In this document: positions 7,349 through 15,854 of the stretch, in pieces
How positions within the stretch are numbered: position 1 is the first letter of the stretch
Layout: every line of letters starts with the position of its first letter
From: Microbacterium oxydans
GTDB lineage: Bacteria; Actinomycetota; Actinomycetes; Actinomycetales; Microbacteriaceae
NCBI RefSeq assembly: GCF_000956525.1
Contig: NZ_JYIW01000023.1
Coordinates: 155,575 to 219,574, forward strand
Direction: 5' to 3'
DNA: 64,000 nt
Translations under genes and position numbers: made by a program
Notes under the pieces: generated by a model
What the model saw: only the letters and a program-made list of their open reading frames with translations
The model's database searches: none
Told to the model about the DNA's origin: nothing

Positions 7349-9664
7349 ATGACCGACATCTCGGCATCCGATCTCACCCTCGAGGAGAAGGCATCGCTCA
7401 CCAGCGGCGCCGACTTCTGGACCACCAAGGCCATCGAACGTGCTGGCATCCCCGCGGTCATGATGACCGACGGCCCGCACGGGCTGCGCAAGCAGGCCGG
7501 CGGCACCGACCACCTCGGCCTCGCCAGCAGCGTTCCGGCGACCTGCTTCCCGCCAGCGGTCGGCATCGGCTCGTCGTGGGACCCGGAGATCATCGAGCGG
7601 GTGGGCGCCGCGATCGGCGTGGAAGCCGCGATCGAAGACGTCGCCGTCGTGCTCGGCCCCGGCATCAACATCAAGCGCTCGCCGCTGTGCGGGCGCAACT
7701 TCGAGTACTTCTCCGAAGACCCGATCGTCTCCGGCATCCTCGGCGCGGCATCGGTTCGCGGCGTGCAGTCGCAGGGCGTCGGTACCTCGCTCAAGCACTT
7801 CGCCGCCAACAACCAGGAGTTCGACCGCATGCGGGCGAGCTCCGACGTCGACCCTCGTCCGCTGCGTGAGATCTACCTGCGCGGCTTCGAGCGCGTGGTG
7901 AAGGATGCATCGCCGTGGACCGTCATGTGCTCGTACAACAAGCTCAACGGCGTCTGGACCTCTGAAGACCCGTGGCTGCTCACGAGCGTGCTGCGCGACG
8001 ACTGGGGCTTCGATGGCCTCGTCGTGTCCGACTGGGGTGCGGTCAACGACCGCGTCGCCGGCGTCGCGGCCGGTCTCGACCTCGAGATGCCGGCCTCCGG
8101 TGGACGGACGGATGCGCAGCTGGTCGCCGCAGTGCGGGCCGGCGAGCTCGACGAGAGCGTGCTCGACACCGCGGCATCACGCGCGATCGACCTCGTGCGC
8201 AAGGCAGGGGAGCGCCCGGCAGTGAGCGGTCCGCTCGATGTGGACGCGCATCATGCCCTCGCCCGCGAGGCAGCCGGTCGCTCGATCGTGCTGCTGAAGA
8301 ACGAAGCCCTTCGCGGGGCTCAGAGACCCGATGCGGGACGGGAGCAGCGCGCGGTGCTGCCGCTCACGGCCGACCAGAAGGTCGCGGTGATCGGTGCGTT
8401 CGCGACCGAACCGCGCTTCCAGGGCGCCGGTTCCTCGCTCATCAACCCGACGCGTGTCGACACCGCGCTCGACGAGCTGCGCGCCATCGGCGGCGACACC
8501 GTGTCGTACGCACCAGGCTTCGCCGTGACCGGTGGCGTCGTCGCAGCATCCGGACGCTCCGCCGACGATCTTCGGGCAGAAGCGGTCGAGGTGGCCGCTG
8601 CCGCCGACGTCGCCGTCGTGCTGCTCGGGCTCCCGGCCGCCGAGGAGTCCGAGGGCTTCGACCGCGACCACATCGATCTTCCCGCCGATCAGCTCGCGCT
8701 GCTCGACGCCGTCATCGACGTGAACCCGAACACGGTCGTGGTGCTCTCCAACGGCGGTGTCGTCGCCCTGCCCTTCGCAGACCGGGTGCCGGCGATCGTC
8801 GAGGGCTGGCTGCTCGGCCAGGCCGGCGGCGGTGCCGTCGCCGATGTGCTGTACGGAGTCGTCAACCCCTCGGGGAAGCTCACCGAGACGGTTCCCGTCC
8901 GCCTGGAGGACAACCCCTCGTTCGGCAACTTCCCCGGCGAGTTCGGGCACGTGCGCTACGGCGAGGGCCTGCTGGTCGGGTACCGGTGGTACGACGCCAA
9001 GGGGCTCGAGGTCACCTATCCGTTCGGGCACGGGCTCTCGTACACGACGTTCGAGTACGGCGCCACGACGGCATCCGTGCGTGCGGACGGCGACATCGCC
9101 GTGCAGGTCGAGCTCACGAACACGGGAGACCGCGACGGTCGAGAGGTCGTGCAGGTCTACGTCGCTCCGGAGGCGTCGAGCGTGCAGCGCGCGCCGCGCG
9201 AGCTCAAGGCGTTCTCCTCGGTCGCCCTCGCCGCGGGTGAGAGCCGAACGGTCGAGCTGGTCGTCCGACGCGAAGACCTGGCCTACTGGGACGTGCGGGT
9301 CGACCGCTGGGTCGTCGAGGGCGGCGACTACACGATCGACGTCGCAGCCTCCAGCCGTGACATCCGTTCGTCCGTCTCGGTCGCTGTCGCGGGCGACGAT
9401 GTGCAGATCGCGCTGACGATGAACTCCTCGGTCGGTGACGTGCTCGCGCACCCGGTCGCCGGTCCCATCGTGATGGGTGCGCTCGGCGGCTTCATGGAGG
9501 AGCTCAGCGGCGCCGACTCGTCGGCGGCATCCATGATCCCGAACGACGAGGCGATGCAGAAGATGATGGCGTCATTCCCGATCGGCCGTCTCGTCGGCTT
9601 CCCCGGTGTCGATGTGACGTACGACCAGGTCGAGCAGCTGATCGCCGCTGCGAACGCGGGCTGA
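7349..9664 (+). CDS. Glycoside hydrolase family 3 beta-glycosidase
   Basis: A 771-residue three-domain GH3 enzyme with no signal peptide, so probably cytoplasmic. The N-terminal barrel shows MTDGPHGLRKQ, RSPLCGRNFEYFSEDP and LKHFAANNQE. GLVVSDWGAV carries the nucleophile Asp near residue 228. The second sandwich domain contains GLPAAEESEGFDRDH, where the acid/base Glu is expected. A fibronectin-like domain follows (GREVVQVYVAPEAS). About 110 further C-terminal residues (PIVMGALGGFMEEL onwards) are seen in a subset of actinobacterial members. The sugar is most likely beta-glucoside, but beta-xyloside or other beta-sugars are possible. AAAGGAAG sits before the ATG. The upstream TetR gene probably controls it. 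Confidence 0.9.
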   Translation: MTDISASDLTLEEKASLTSGADFWTTKAIERAGIPAVMMTDGPHGLRKQAGGTDHLGLASSVPATCFPPAVGIGSSWDPEIIERVGAAIGVEAAIEDVAVVLGPGINIKRSPLCGRNFEYFSEDPIVSGILGAASVRGVQSQGVGTSLKHFAANNQEFDRMRASSDVDPRPLREIYLRGFERVVKDASPWTVMCSYNKLNGVWTSEDPWLLTSVLRDDWGFDGLVVSDWGAVNDRVAGVAAGLDLEMPASGGRTDAQLVAAVRAGELDESVLDTAASRAIDLVRKAGERPAVSGPLDVDAHHALAREAAGRSIVLLKNEALRGAQRPDAGREQRAVLPLTADQKVAVIGAFATEPRFQGAGSSLINPTRVDTALDELRAIGGDTVSYAPGFAVTGGVVAASGRSADDLRAEAVEVAAAADVAVVLLGLPAAEESEGFDRDHIDLPADQLALLDAVIDVNPNTVVVLSNGGVVALPFADRVPAIVEGWLLGQAGGGAVADVLYGVVNPSGKLTETVPVRLEDNPSFGNFPGEFGHVRYGEGLLVGYRWYDAKGLEVTYPFGHGLSYTTFEYGATTASVRADGDIAVQVELTNTGDRDGREVVQVYVAPEASSVQRAPRELKAFSSVALAAGESRTVELVVRREDLAYWDVRVDRWVVEGGDYTIDVAASSRDIRSSVSVAVAGDDVQIALTMNSSVGDVLAHPVAGPIVMGALGGFMEELSGADSSAASMIPNDEAMQKMMASFPIGRLVGFPGVDVTYDQVEQLIAAANAG

Positions 9665-9679
9665 CCACCTGCGCGCACC

Positions 9680-9719
9680 ACGACGCCCCCTCCCGCTGCG
9701 CAGCGCGAGGGGGCGTCGT
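9680..9719. terminator. Bidirectional hairpin between convergent GH3 and rhaB
   Basis: The inverted repeat ACGACGCCCCCTC / GAGGGGGCGTCGT has a further pairing inner stem (CCGCT/AGCG) and a tiny loop. It lies between two convergent stop codons. There is no T-run, as is common in high-GC actinobacteria. Confidence 0.7.
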
Positions 9720-9734
9720 CGCGGAATGTGCGAC

Positions 9735-11135
9735 TCAGGCGCGCGGGTCGAAGCGCTGCGGCTCGTGCGTCGCGGCGACGAGGGCGCGCAACGCCTCGAG
9801 AGACGCGGGCGCCGCGCCGCGGGCGCGAGCCTGCACCAGCACGTTGCCCAGCGCCGTGGCCTCGACCGGTCCAGCCAGCACCGGCAGCCCGGTGCGGTCT
9901 GCGGTGGCCTGGCAGAGCAGCCGGTTCAGCGAACCGCCGCCGACGAGGTGGATGCTGTCGACGTCACGACCGGAGAGGTCGGCGGCGGTGCGCACGGCCT
10001 GCGCGAACGCGGCCGTGATCGACTCGACGATCGATCGGGTGAACGCCGGCCGTGATGCGGGTGCGTTCGCGCCGAGGAGCGCCGCGATCCGCGCCGGCAT
10101 GTCGCCTGGCGCGCTGAGCGAGGAGTGATCGGCATCGAAGAGGGCGACGTCGCCGGAGACGGCGGATGCGGCGGCGAGGAGCTCCGGCAGATCGATCGGC
10201 GATCCGTCCTCCGCCTCCCACGCGCGCACGGTCTCGCTCAGGAGCCAGAGCCCCGTGACGTTGTGCAGGAAACGGTAGCGGCCGTCGACCCCGAGCTCGT
10301 GCGTGAAGTTCGCCTCGCGCGCGGCATCCGTCAGCACCGGCTCGGTCAGCTCGACCCCGACGAGTCCCCAGGTGCCGCAGGAGATGTACGCCGAGTTCGG
10401 TGTGCTCATCGGTACGGCGACGACGGCGGAGGCGGTGTCGTGCGAGCCCACCGCGATCACCGGCAGGTCCGCGCCGATGCGGGCGGCGACGTCGGGACGC
10501 AGCCGACCGATCACGGTGCCGGGGTCGACGAGCGGCGGGAGCACGGCGGTCGGGATGCCGAGGCGCGCGGCGAGCTCGGTGTCCCACTCGCCGTCGCGCA
10601 CGCCGAGCAACCCGGTCGTCGACGCGTTCGTGCGCTCGGCGACGCGGACTCCCGTGAGCAGGAAGGCGAGCAGGTCGGGGATCAGCAGTGCGGTGTCGGC
10701 ATCCGTCAGTCGCGCGTCGACGCGGTACTGGTAGAGCGTGTTGAACGGCAGGAACTGCAGACCGTTGCGTCCGTAGAGCTCGGCGAACGGCGCCAGCTCG
10801 TGCACTTCGTCGACGCCGCGCGCGGTTCTGTCGTCGCGGTAGTGGAAGGGCTCGGCGAGCAGGTCGTCGCCGTCGAGCAGGCCGTAGTCGACCGCCCACG
10901 AGTCGATCCCGATGCTCTCGATCGCCGGCTCACGGCGTACGGCCTCGGCGAGCCCGTCGAGCACGTGCTCGACCAGCGCCGCGAAGTCCCAGTGCAGTCC
11001 GTCTTCGCGTTCGACGGGGCCGTTCGGGAACCGCGTGACCAGTTCCAGGTCGAGCGATGCGTCGCCGACCCGCCCGATCATGACGCGTCCGCTGGTCGCC
11101 CCCAGATCGACTGCGGCGACCGCGCGCACGCTCAC
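9735..11135 (-). CDS. rhaB: Rhamnulokinase
   Basis: A 466-residue FGGY-family kinase that phosphorylates L-rhamnulose to L-rhamnulose-1-phosphate. The N-terminal ATPase lobe starts VAAVDLGATSGRVMIGRV. IDSWAVDYGLLD and FNTLYQY are typical of rhamnulokinases. SHDTASAVVAVP and VGGGSLNRLLCQATADRTGLPV form the second lobe. I chose the GTG at 11135, preceded by GGAGAGG; a longer reading would run into the hairpin upstream. It is the last gene of the rhaI-aldolase-rhaB order on the minus strand, separated from the aldolase gene by a 106-bp gap holding a long inverted repeat. Confidence 0.92.
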   Translation of the reverse strand: MSVRAVAAVDLGATSGRVMIGRVGDASLDLELVTRFPNGPVEREDGLHWDFAALVEHVLDGLAEAVRREPAIESIGIDSWAVDYGLLDGDDLLAEPFHYRDDRTARGVDEVHELAPFAELYGRNGLQFLPFNTLYQYRVDARLTDADTALLIPDLLAFLLTGVRVAERTNASTTGLLGVRDGEWDTELAARLGIPTAVLPPLVDPGTVIGRLRPDVAARIGADLPVIAVGSHDTASAVVAVPMSTPNSAYISCGTWGLVGVELTEPVLTDAAREANFTHELGVDGRYRFLHNVTGLWLLSETVRAWEAEDGSPIDLPELLAAASAVSGDVALFDADHSSLSAPGDMPARIAALLGANAPASRPAFTRSIVESITAAFAQAVRTAADLSGRDVDSIHLVGGGSLNRLLCQATADRTGLPVLAGPVEATALGNVLVQARARGAAPASLEALRALVAATHEPQRFDPRA

Positions 11136-11150
11136 TTCACCTCTCCCTCG

Positions 11151-11231
11151 CCGACCGGCCCCTCTGTGTGCGAGCCACCCCGGTACGTGCTGCCCGGATG
11201 GGGGCCGCTCGCACACAAGGGGGTGGGTCGG
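11151..11231. repeat. Long inverted repeat between aldolase gene and rhaB
   Basis: Arms 11151-11175 and 11207-11231 pair at 21 of 25 positions around a 31-nt loop, which itself has paired GC runs. The arm sequence CGACCGGCCCCT..TGTGCGA resembles the hairpin arms at 43911-43946 (CGACCCGGCCCCTTGTGCGCGA), so both may belong to one repeat family. It could act as an mRNA-stability or partial-termination element that lowers rhaB expression relative to the upstream genes. Confidence 0.65.
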
Positions 11232-11241
11232 CGACGGGGGG

Positions 11242-13278
11242 TCATCGGAGGAACGCGGCGGCGACGCCGGAGTCGACCGGGATGTGCAGGCCGGTCGTGC
11301 GGGTGAGCTCGGGGCCCGTCAGCACGTACACGGCATCGGCCACGTTCTCGGGCACGACCTCGCGCTTGAGGATCGTGCGGTTCGCGTAGAACTGGCCGAG
11401 ATCCTCTTCCGCGACGCCGTAGGTCGCCGCACGGTTGGCGCCCCAGCCCGAGGCGAAGATGCCCGAGCCGCGCACGACGCCGTCGGGGTTGATGCCGTTG
11501 ACCCGGATGCCGAACTCGCCGAGTTCGACCGCGAGCAGCCGCACCTGGTGGGCCTGGTCGGCCTTGGTCGCGGAGTAGGCGATGTTGTTCGGGCCGGCGA
11601 ACACGGAGTTCTTCGACGAGATGTAGATGATGTCGCCGCCGAGCTTCTGGTCGATCAGCACGCGCGCCGCGGCCTTCGACACCAGGAACGAGCCCTTCGC
11701 CATGACGTCGTGCTGCAGGTCCCAGTCCTTCTCGGTGGTCTCGAGCAGCGGCTTCGACAGCGAGAGTCCAGCATTGTTGACGATCAGGTCGACCCCGCCG
11801 AATGCGAGCACCGCCTCGTTCAGCGCGGCCTGGATCGCGTCGGCGTCTGCCACGTTCGCGGCGACGCCGATCGCGACATCGGTGTTCCCGAGCTCGGCCG
11901 CGGCGGCCTGAGCCTTCTCGAGGTCGAGGTCGGCGATGACGATGCAGGCGCCCTCGGCGGCGAGACGCGTGGCGATGGCCTTCCCGATGCCGGAGGCGGC
12001 GCCGGTGACGAAGGCGATGCGGCCCTGGTGGGACTTCGGCTTCGGCATGCGCTGCAGCTTCGCCTCCTCCAGTGCCCAGTACTCGATGGCGAACTTCTCG
12101 GCATCCGAGATGGGGGAGTATGTCGACAGCGCCTCGGCGCCGCGCATCACGTTGATCGCGTTCACGTAGAACTCGCCGGCCACCCGGGCGGTCTGCTTGT
12201 TCGCGCCGTAGGAGAACATGCCGACACCGGGAACGAGCACGATGAGCGGGTCTGCGCCGCGGATCACGGGAGACTCGGCCGAAGCATGGGCGTCGTAGTA
12301 GGCCTGGTAGTCGGCGCGGTACTCGGCGTGCAGCTCGTGCAGGCGTGCGACCTGCTCGTCGAGGGATGCCGCGGCCGGCAGGTCGAGGATCAGCGGCTTC
12401 ACCTTGGTGCGCAGGAAGTGGTCTGGGCAGCTGGTGCCGAGGGCCGCGAGCTCCGGCGCCTTCTCGGATGCCAGGAAGTCGAGCACCTCGGGGGCATCCG
12501 TGAAGTGTCCGACCATGGCGCGGTCCTGCGAGGCGATCCCGCGGATCGTGCCGGCGAGGGCTGCGGCGCGATCACGACGCTCGGCCTCGGGCAATGCCTC
12601 GAACCCTGCGCGGACCCCGCCGAACGGCTCGGGCGCACCGTGCTCGGCGATGTACGAGGCTGCGGTGTCGATGATCCACAGCGAGTTCGCCTCTGCCTCG
12701 TCAGACGTGTCGCCCCAGGCGGTGATGCCGTGCCCGCCGAGGATGCAGCCGATCGCCTGCGGGTTCTGCTTCTTGATCGCGGCGATGTCGAGTCCGAGCT
12801 GGAACCCTGGGCGGCGCCACGGCACCCAGACGACCTTCTCTCCGAAGATCGTCGAGGTCAGCGCCTCGCCGTCGGCAGCGGTCGCGATCGCGATGCCGGA
12901 GTCGGGGTGCAGGTGATCGACGTGCGCGGCATCCACGAGCCCGTGCATGGCCGTGTCGATCGAAGGCGCGGCTCCCCCCTTGCCGTGCAGGCAGTAATCG
13001 AAGGCCGCGACCATCTCGTCTTCGCGCTCGATGCCGGGGTACACGTCGACGAGCGCACGCATGCGGTCGAGGCGCAGCACAGCGAGGCCCTGCTCCTGCA
13101 GCGTGCCGAGGTCGCCGCCGGACCCCTTGACCCACAGCAACTCGACGGGCTGCCCGGTGACCGGATCGATCTCGGTGCCCTTCGCGGAGGTGTTGCCCCC
13201 GGCGTAGTTCGTGTTCTTCGGGTCGGCGCCCAGGCGGTTGCTCCGCGCGATCAGGGCGGCGGCTGTGGGGTTCGTCAT
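11242..13278 (-). CDS. Bifunctional rhamnulose-1-phosphate aldolase / lactaldehyde dehydrogenase (SDR)
   Basis: A 678-residue fusion. Residues 1-~400 are a class II (zinc) aldolase domain with YAGGNTSAKG, VKGSGGDLGTL, DHLHPDSGIAIATAADG and LGGHGITAWG. Residues ~430-678 are a short-chain dehydrogenase, with AFVTGAASGIGKAIA as the NAD site and a catalytic YSATK. This matches the RhaEW/YuxG type, which cleaves rhamnulose-1-phosphate to DHAP and L-lactaldehyde and then oxidises the aldehyde to lactate. The start is the ATG at 13278 preceded by AAGGAC. A longer reading would cover the 3' part of rhaI. Its position between rhaI and rhaB completes the L-rhamnose route. Confidence 0.9.
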   Translation of the reverse strand: MTNPTAAALIARSNRLGADPKNTNYAGGNTSAKGTEIDPVTGQPVELLWVKGSGGDLGTLQEQGLAVLRLDRMRALVDVYPGIEREDEMVAAFDYCLHGKGGAAPSIDTAMHGLVDAAHVDHLHPDSGIAIATAADGEALTSTIFGEKVVWVPWRRPGFQLGLDIAAIKKQNPQAIGCILGGHGITAWGDTSDEAEANSLWIIDTAASYIAEHGAPEPFGGVRAGFEALPEAERRDRAAALAGTIRGIASQDRAMVGHFTDAPEVLDFLASEKAPELAALGTSCPDHFLRTKVKPLILDLPAAASLDEQVARLHELHAEYRADYQAYYDAHASAESPVIRGADPLIVLVPGVGMFSYGANKQTARVAGEFYVNAINVMRGAEALSTYSPISDAEKFAIEYWALEEAKLQRMPKPKSHQGRIAFVTGAASGIGKAIATRLAAEGACIVIADLDLEKAQAAAAELGNTDVAIGVAANVADADAIQAALNEAVLAFGGVDLIVNNAGLSLSKPLLETTEKDWDLQHDVMAKGSFLVSKAAARVLIDQKLGGDIIYISSKNSVFAGPNNIAYSATKADQAHQVRLLAVELGEFGIRVNGINPDGVVRGSGIFASGWGANRAATYGVAEEDLGQFYANRTILKREVVPENVADAVYVLTGPELTRTTGLHIPVDSGVAAAFLR

Positions 13279-13330
13279 GCGTGTCGTGTCCTTGGTTCGA
13301 AGTCGCGAGAGAGGTAAAGGAGCAGCGCGC

Positions 13331-14497
13331 TCAGGCGCCCCAGCCGGCCTGCACGCCGCCGACGCGGTCTGCGGCGATCTGCTGCTGGTAGCCGGATGCC
13401 GCGTACGCAGCCATCGGGTCGCCGGCGAGCCCGCGCGACTCCCGCCATTCCGCGAGTGCAGGGCGAACGTCGGTGTAGAAGGCGTCCATGAAGACGGCAT
13501 TCGCGGCCAGCACGTCGCCGGACTTCTGGGCGGCGGTGAGTGCGTCGCGGTCGACGAGCAGCGCGCGCGCCGTCATCTCCTGCACGTTCAGCACCGAACG
13601 GATCTGGCCGGGGATCTTGTCTTCGACGTTGTGGCACTGGTCGAGCATGAACGCCACGTCGGGGTTGTTCAGCCCGCCGCCGCGGATGACCTCGAACAGG
13701 ATGCGGAAGAGCTGGAACGGGTCGGCCGCACCGACGATCAGGTCGTCGTCGGCGTAGAAGCGCGAGTTGAAGTCGAACGAGCCGAGCTTGCCGAGGCGCA
13801 GCAGCTGCATCACGATGAACTCGATGTTCGTGCCAGGAGCATGGTGGCCGGTGTCGAGGCAGACCATCGCCTTGTCGCCGAGTGCGCTCACCTGGGCGTA
13901 CGACGTGCCCCAGTCGGGAACGTCGGTGTGATAGAACGCCGGCTCGAAGAACTTGTACTCGAGCACGAGGCGCTGGTCGTCGCCGAGGCGGGCGTAGATC
14001 TGCTGGAGCGACTCCTGCAGGCGGTCCTGGCGCCCGCGCAGGTCGGCCTGGCCGGGGTAGTTCGAGCCTTCGGCCAGCCAGATCTTCAGGTCGCGGCTGC
14101 CCGTGGCATCCATCACGTCGATGCACGCGAGGTGGTGGTCGATGGCCTTCTGCCGGACTCCGGCGTCTTCGTGCGTGAGTGCGCCGAACTTGTAGTCGTC
14201 GTCCTGGAAGGTGTTGGAGTTGACGGTGCCGAGCTGCACGCCAAGGTCCTCGGCGTGCGCGCGCAGGTCGGAGTACGAGTCGACGACGTCCCACGGGATG
14301 TGCAGCGCGACGCTCGGGGCGAGGGCGGTGTAGGCGTGCACCTGCGCGGCATCCGCGATCTTCTCCCACGGGTCGCGCGGCGTGCCCGGCGTGCCGAACA
14401 CCTTGAAGCGGGTGCCGGAGTTGCCGAACGCCCAGCTCGGGAGTTCGATGGCCTGCTGTTCCAGCACGGCGAGGTGATCGGGGGTGAGGACGGACAT
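13331..14497 (-). CDS. rhaI: L-rhamnose isomerase (RhaI type)
   Basis: A 388-residue xylose-isomerase-like TIM barrel that converts L-rhamnose to L-rhamnulose. VALHIPWDVVDSY, GTVNSNTFQDDDYKFG, HHLACIDVMDATGSRDLKIW, LEYKFFEPAFYHTDV and CLDTGHHAPGTNIEF hold the His, Glu and Asp metal ligands. The length fits the Pseudomonas/actinobacterial RhaI group rather than the enterobacterial RhaA. It is the first gene of the rhamnose operon. A LacI-type palindrome lies 20 bp upstream of the start. A weak AAAGCGAG precedes the ATG. Confidence 0.92.
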   Translation of the reverse strand: MSVLTPDHLAVLEQQAIELPSWAFGNSGTRFKVFGTPGTPRDPWEKIADAAQVHAYTALAPSVALHIPWDVVDSYSDLRAHAEDLGVQLGTVNSNTFQDDDYKFGALTHEDAGVRQKAIDHHLACIDVMDATGSRDLKIWLAEGSNYPGQADLRGRQDRLQESLQQIYARLGDDQRLVLEYKFFEPAFYHTDVPDWGTSYAQVSALGDKAMVCLDTGHHAPGTNIEFIVMQLLRLGKLGSFDFNSRFYADDDLIVGAADPFQLFRILFEVIRGGGLNNPDVAFMLDQCHNVEDKIPGQIRSVLNVQEMTARALLVDRDALTAAQKSGDVLAANAVFMDAFYTDVRPALAEWRESRGLAGDPMAAYAASGYQQQIAADRVGGVQAGWGA

Positions 14498-14516
14498 TGT
14501 CACTCGCTTTCTGTAA

Positions 14517-14534
14517 ATATGAATCGTTTCATAT
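14517..14534. promoter_or_regulatory. LacI-type operator upstream of rhaI
   Basis: ATATGAATCGTTTCATAT has perfect 7-bp arms and a central TCGT. It shares the core with four other sites in the window (consensus TGAAACGTTTCA). It overlaps the AT-rich region where the rhaI -10 box is expected, so binding should repress the rhamnose operon. Confidence 0.65.
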
Positions 14535-14558
14535 CTTAGGGTCGACCGCACGGATCCG

Positions 14559-15854
14559 TCAACCGTCGAGGCGTCCGCTCCCGACTCGGATCGACTCGAA
14601 GAGGTCGTCGTCGCCGACCTGGCCACCCTTGAGCAGCAGCTCGATGCCATCGACCGCCGCATCGTCGCTGCGCGCGCGAAGCACCACGACATTCGCACCG
14701 GGGTTCGCCGCGATCGACACGCTCGCGATGCCCAGCGTGCGCACGACCCGGCTCGACGTGTCTCCGCCGCAGATGATCAAGCGGCGAGTCGCCGAGGCGG
14801 CCAGGGCGGCGTGGGCCACGGCTGTGGTCGCCGCAGCGATATCGGCGAGGACCTCGGTCGAATCCGCGAAGGCCGCCGCGCCTTCGGAGGAGAGGACGAC
14901 ACTGCGCCCGGCACGCAGCAGCTCGATGACCTCGGGATGCAGCGCCGGATCGGGCGACAGCGGCAGCACCGCCCAGCCGGCGGACCTCGCTGCATCGACC
15001 TGTCGGCGGGTCTGCGGCGAGCGGCTGCCCGAGATCGCCAGGACCGGGCCCGCCGGCGCCGGCACCGCGGGCAGTGGTGTCGGGGTGTGTCCGAGCGCGA
15101 ACGCCCTGCTGAGTCCGCCGGACCCGATGGCGAAGAGCGGATGCTGTTCGGCGGCCAGCCGCGTCAAGGCATCGCCGATCAGCGCGAGGTGGGTGTCGTC
15201 GAGCGCGTCGAGCACGACCGCGGCATCCGTCGAGCCGTCGATGGCGGTCGCGAGCGCACCCGCCGAGCTGTAGCCGGTGAGCGGCAGCCCGCCGATCGGC
15301 AGCCGAGTCTGGCGCGCGAGGTGGGCGACGAGATCGGAGTCGTCCATCGGGGTGGACGGATGCTGCGACATGGTCGGCTGCCGATCGAGACGGTGCACGA
15401 CGCCGCCCTCGGCCGCGAAGTGATGCCCGAACACGGTGTACCGACCGAAGTCCGGCTGCGCGAACAGCACCGGCACCGTGCGTTCGCCGAAGATGTCGCG
15501 GGCGACCTCGATCACGCGTCCGATGCTGCCGATCGTGGGCGACGAGTCGGCGGTCGAGCAGGCCTTGTACTGGACGATCGCAGGGTGCAGCGTGCGCAGC
15601 GCCTCGAGCGCCGGTCGTACCTCGGCGTCGAGCGCATCCGGCGTGAGCGAGCGGGCGATGCCTGCGATGCCGATCACGGCATATGTCTCTGCGGCGCGAT
15701 CGAGCGCCGCCTGCGACGGCGTGCCGATGAAGAGGCATCCGCGCACGCCGTGGCGGGCGAACTGCAGCAGCACGTCGACGCTCCCGGTGACGTCATCGCC
15801 GTAGTAGCCGACGCTCGGCCCCGCCGATGCGGCCGTCGCCGACTGCTCAGTCAC
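14559..15854 (-). CDS. Four-carbon acid sugar kinase family protein (DUF1537; OiaK/DtnK/OtnK type)
   Basis: A 431-residue kinase. The N-terminal domain opens GYYGDDVTGSVDVLL, the family's acid-sugar binding signature. The C-terminal nucleotide-binding domain carries PVLAISGSRSPQTRRQVDAA and LIICGGDTSSRVVRTLGI, with GANVVVL and LLLKGGQVGDDDLF near the end. DUF1537 enzymes phosphorylate the 4-OH of erythronate, threonate, denominated hydroxy acids or 3-oxo-isoapionate (OiaK). Next to a RuBisCO-like protein the OiaK reading is the strongest known precedent. The GTG start overlaps the RLP gene by 8 bp, so the two should be co-translated. It is the last gene of the GH78 operon. The exact substrate is not shown by sequence. 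Confidence 0.82.
   Translation of the reverse strand: MTEQSATAASAGPSVGYYGDDVTGSVDVLLQFARHGVRGCLFIGTPSQAALDRAAETYAVIGIAGIARSLTPDALDAEVRPALEALRTLHPAIVQYKACSTADSSPTIGSIGRVIEVARDIFGERTVPVLFAQPDFGRYTVFGHHFAAEGGVVHRLDRQPTMSQHPSTPMDDSDLVAHLARQTRLPIGGLPLTGYSSAGALATAIDGSTDAAVVLDALDDTHLALIGDALTRLAAEQHPLFAIGSGGLSRAFALGHTPTPLPAVPAPAGPVLAISGSRSPQTRRQVDAARSAGWAVLPLSPDPALHPEVIELLRAGRSVVLSSEGAAAFADSTEVLADIAAATTAVAHAALAASATRRLIICGGDTSSRVVRTLGIASVSIAANPGANVVVLRARSDDAAVDGIELLLKGGQVGDDDLFESIRVGSGRLDG

Noticed and set aside
10912..13317. Plus-strand frame of 801 residues opposite rhaB and the aldolase gene
   Set aside because: The opposite strand encodes clear enzymes with intact motifs. This frame has low-complexity Asp/Arg/Val-rich sequence.
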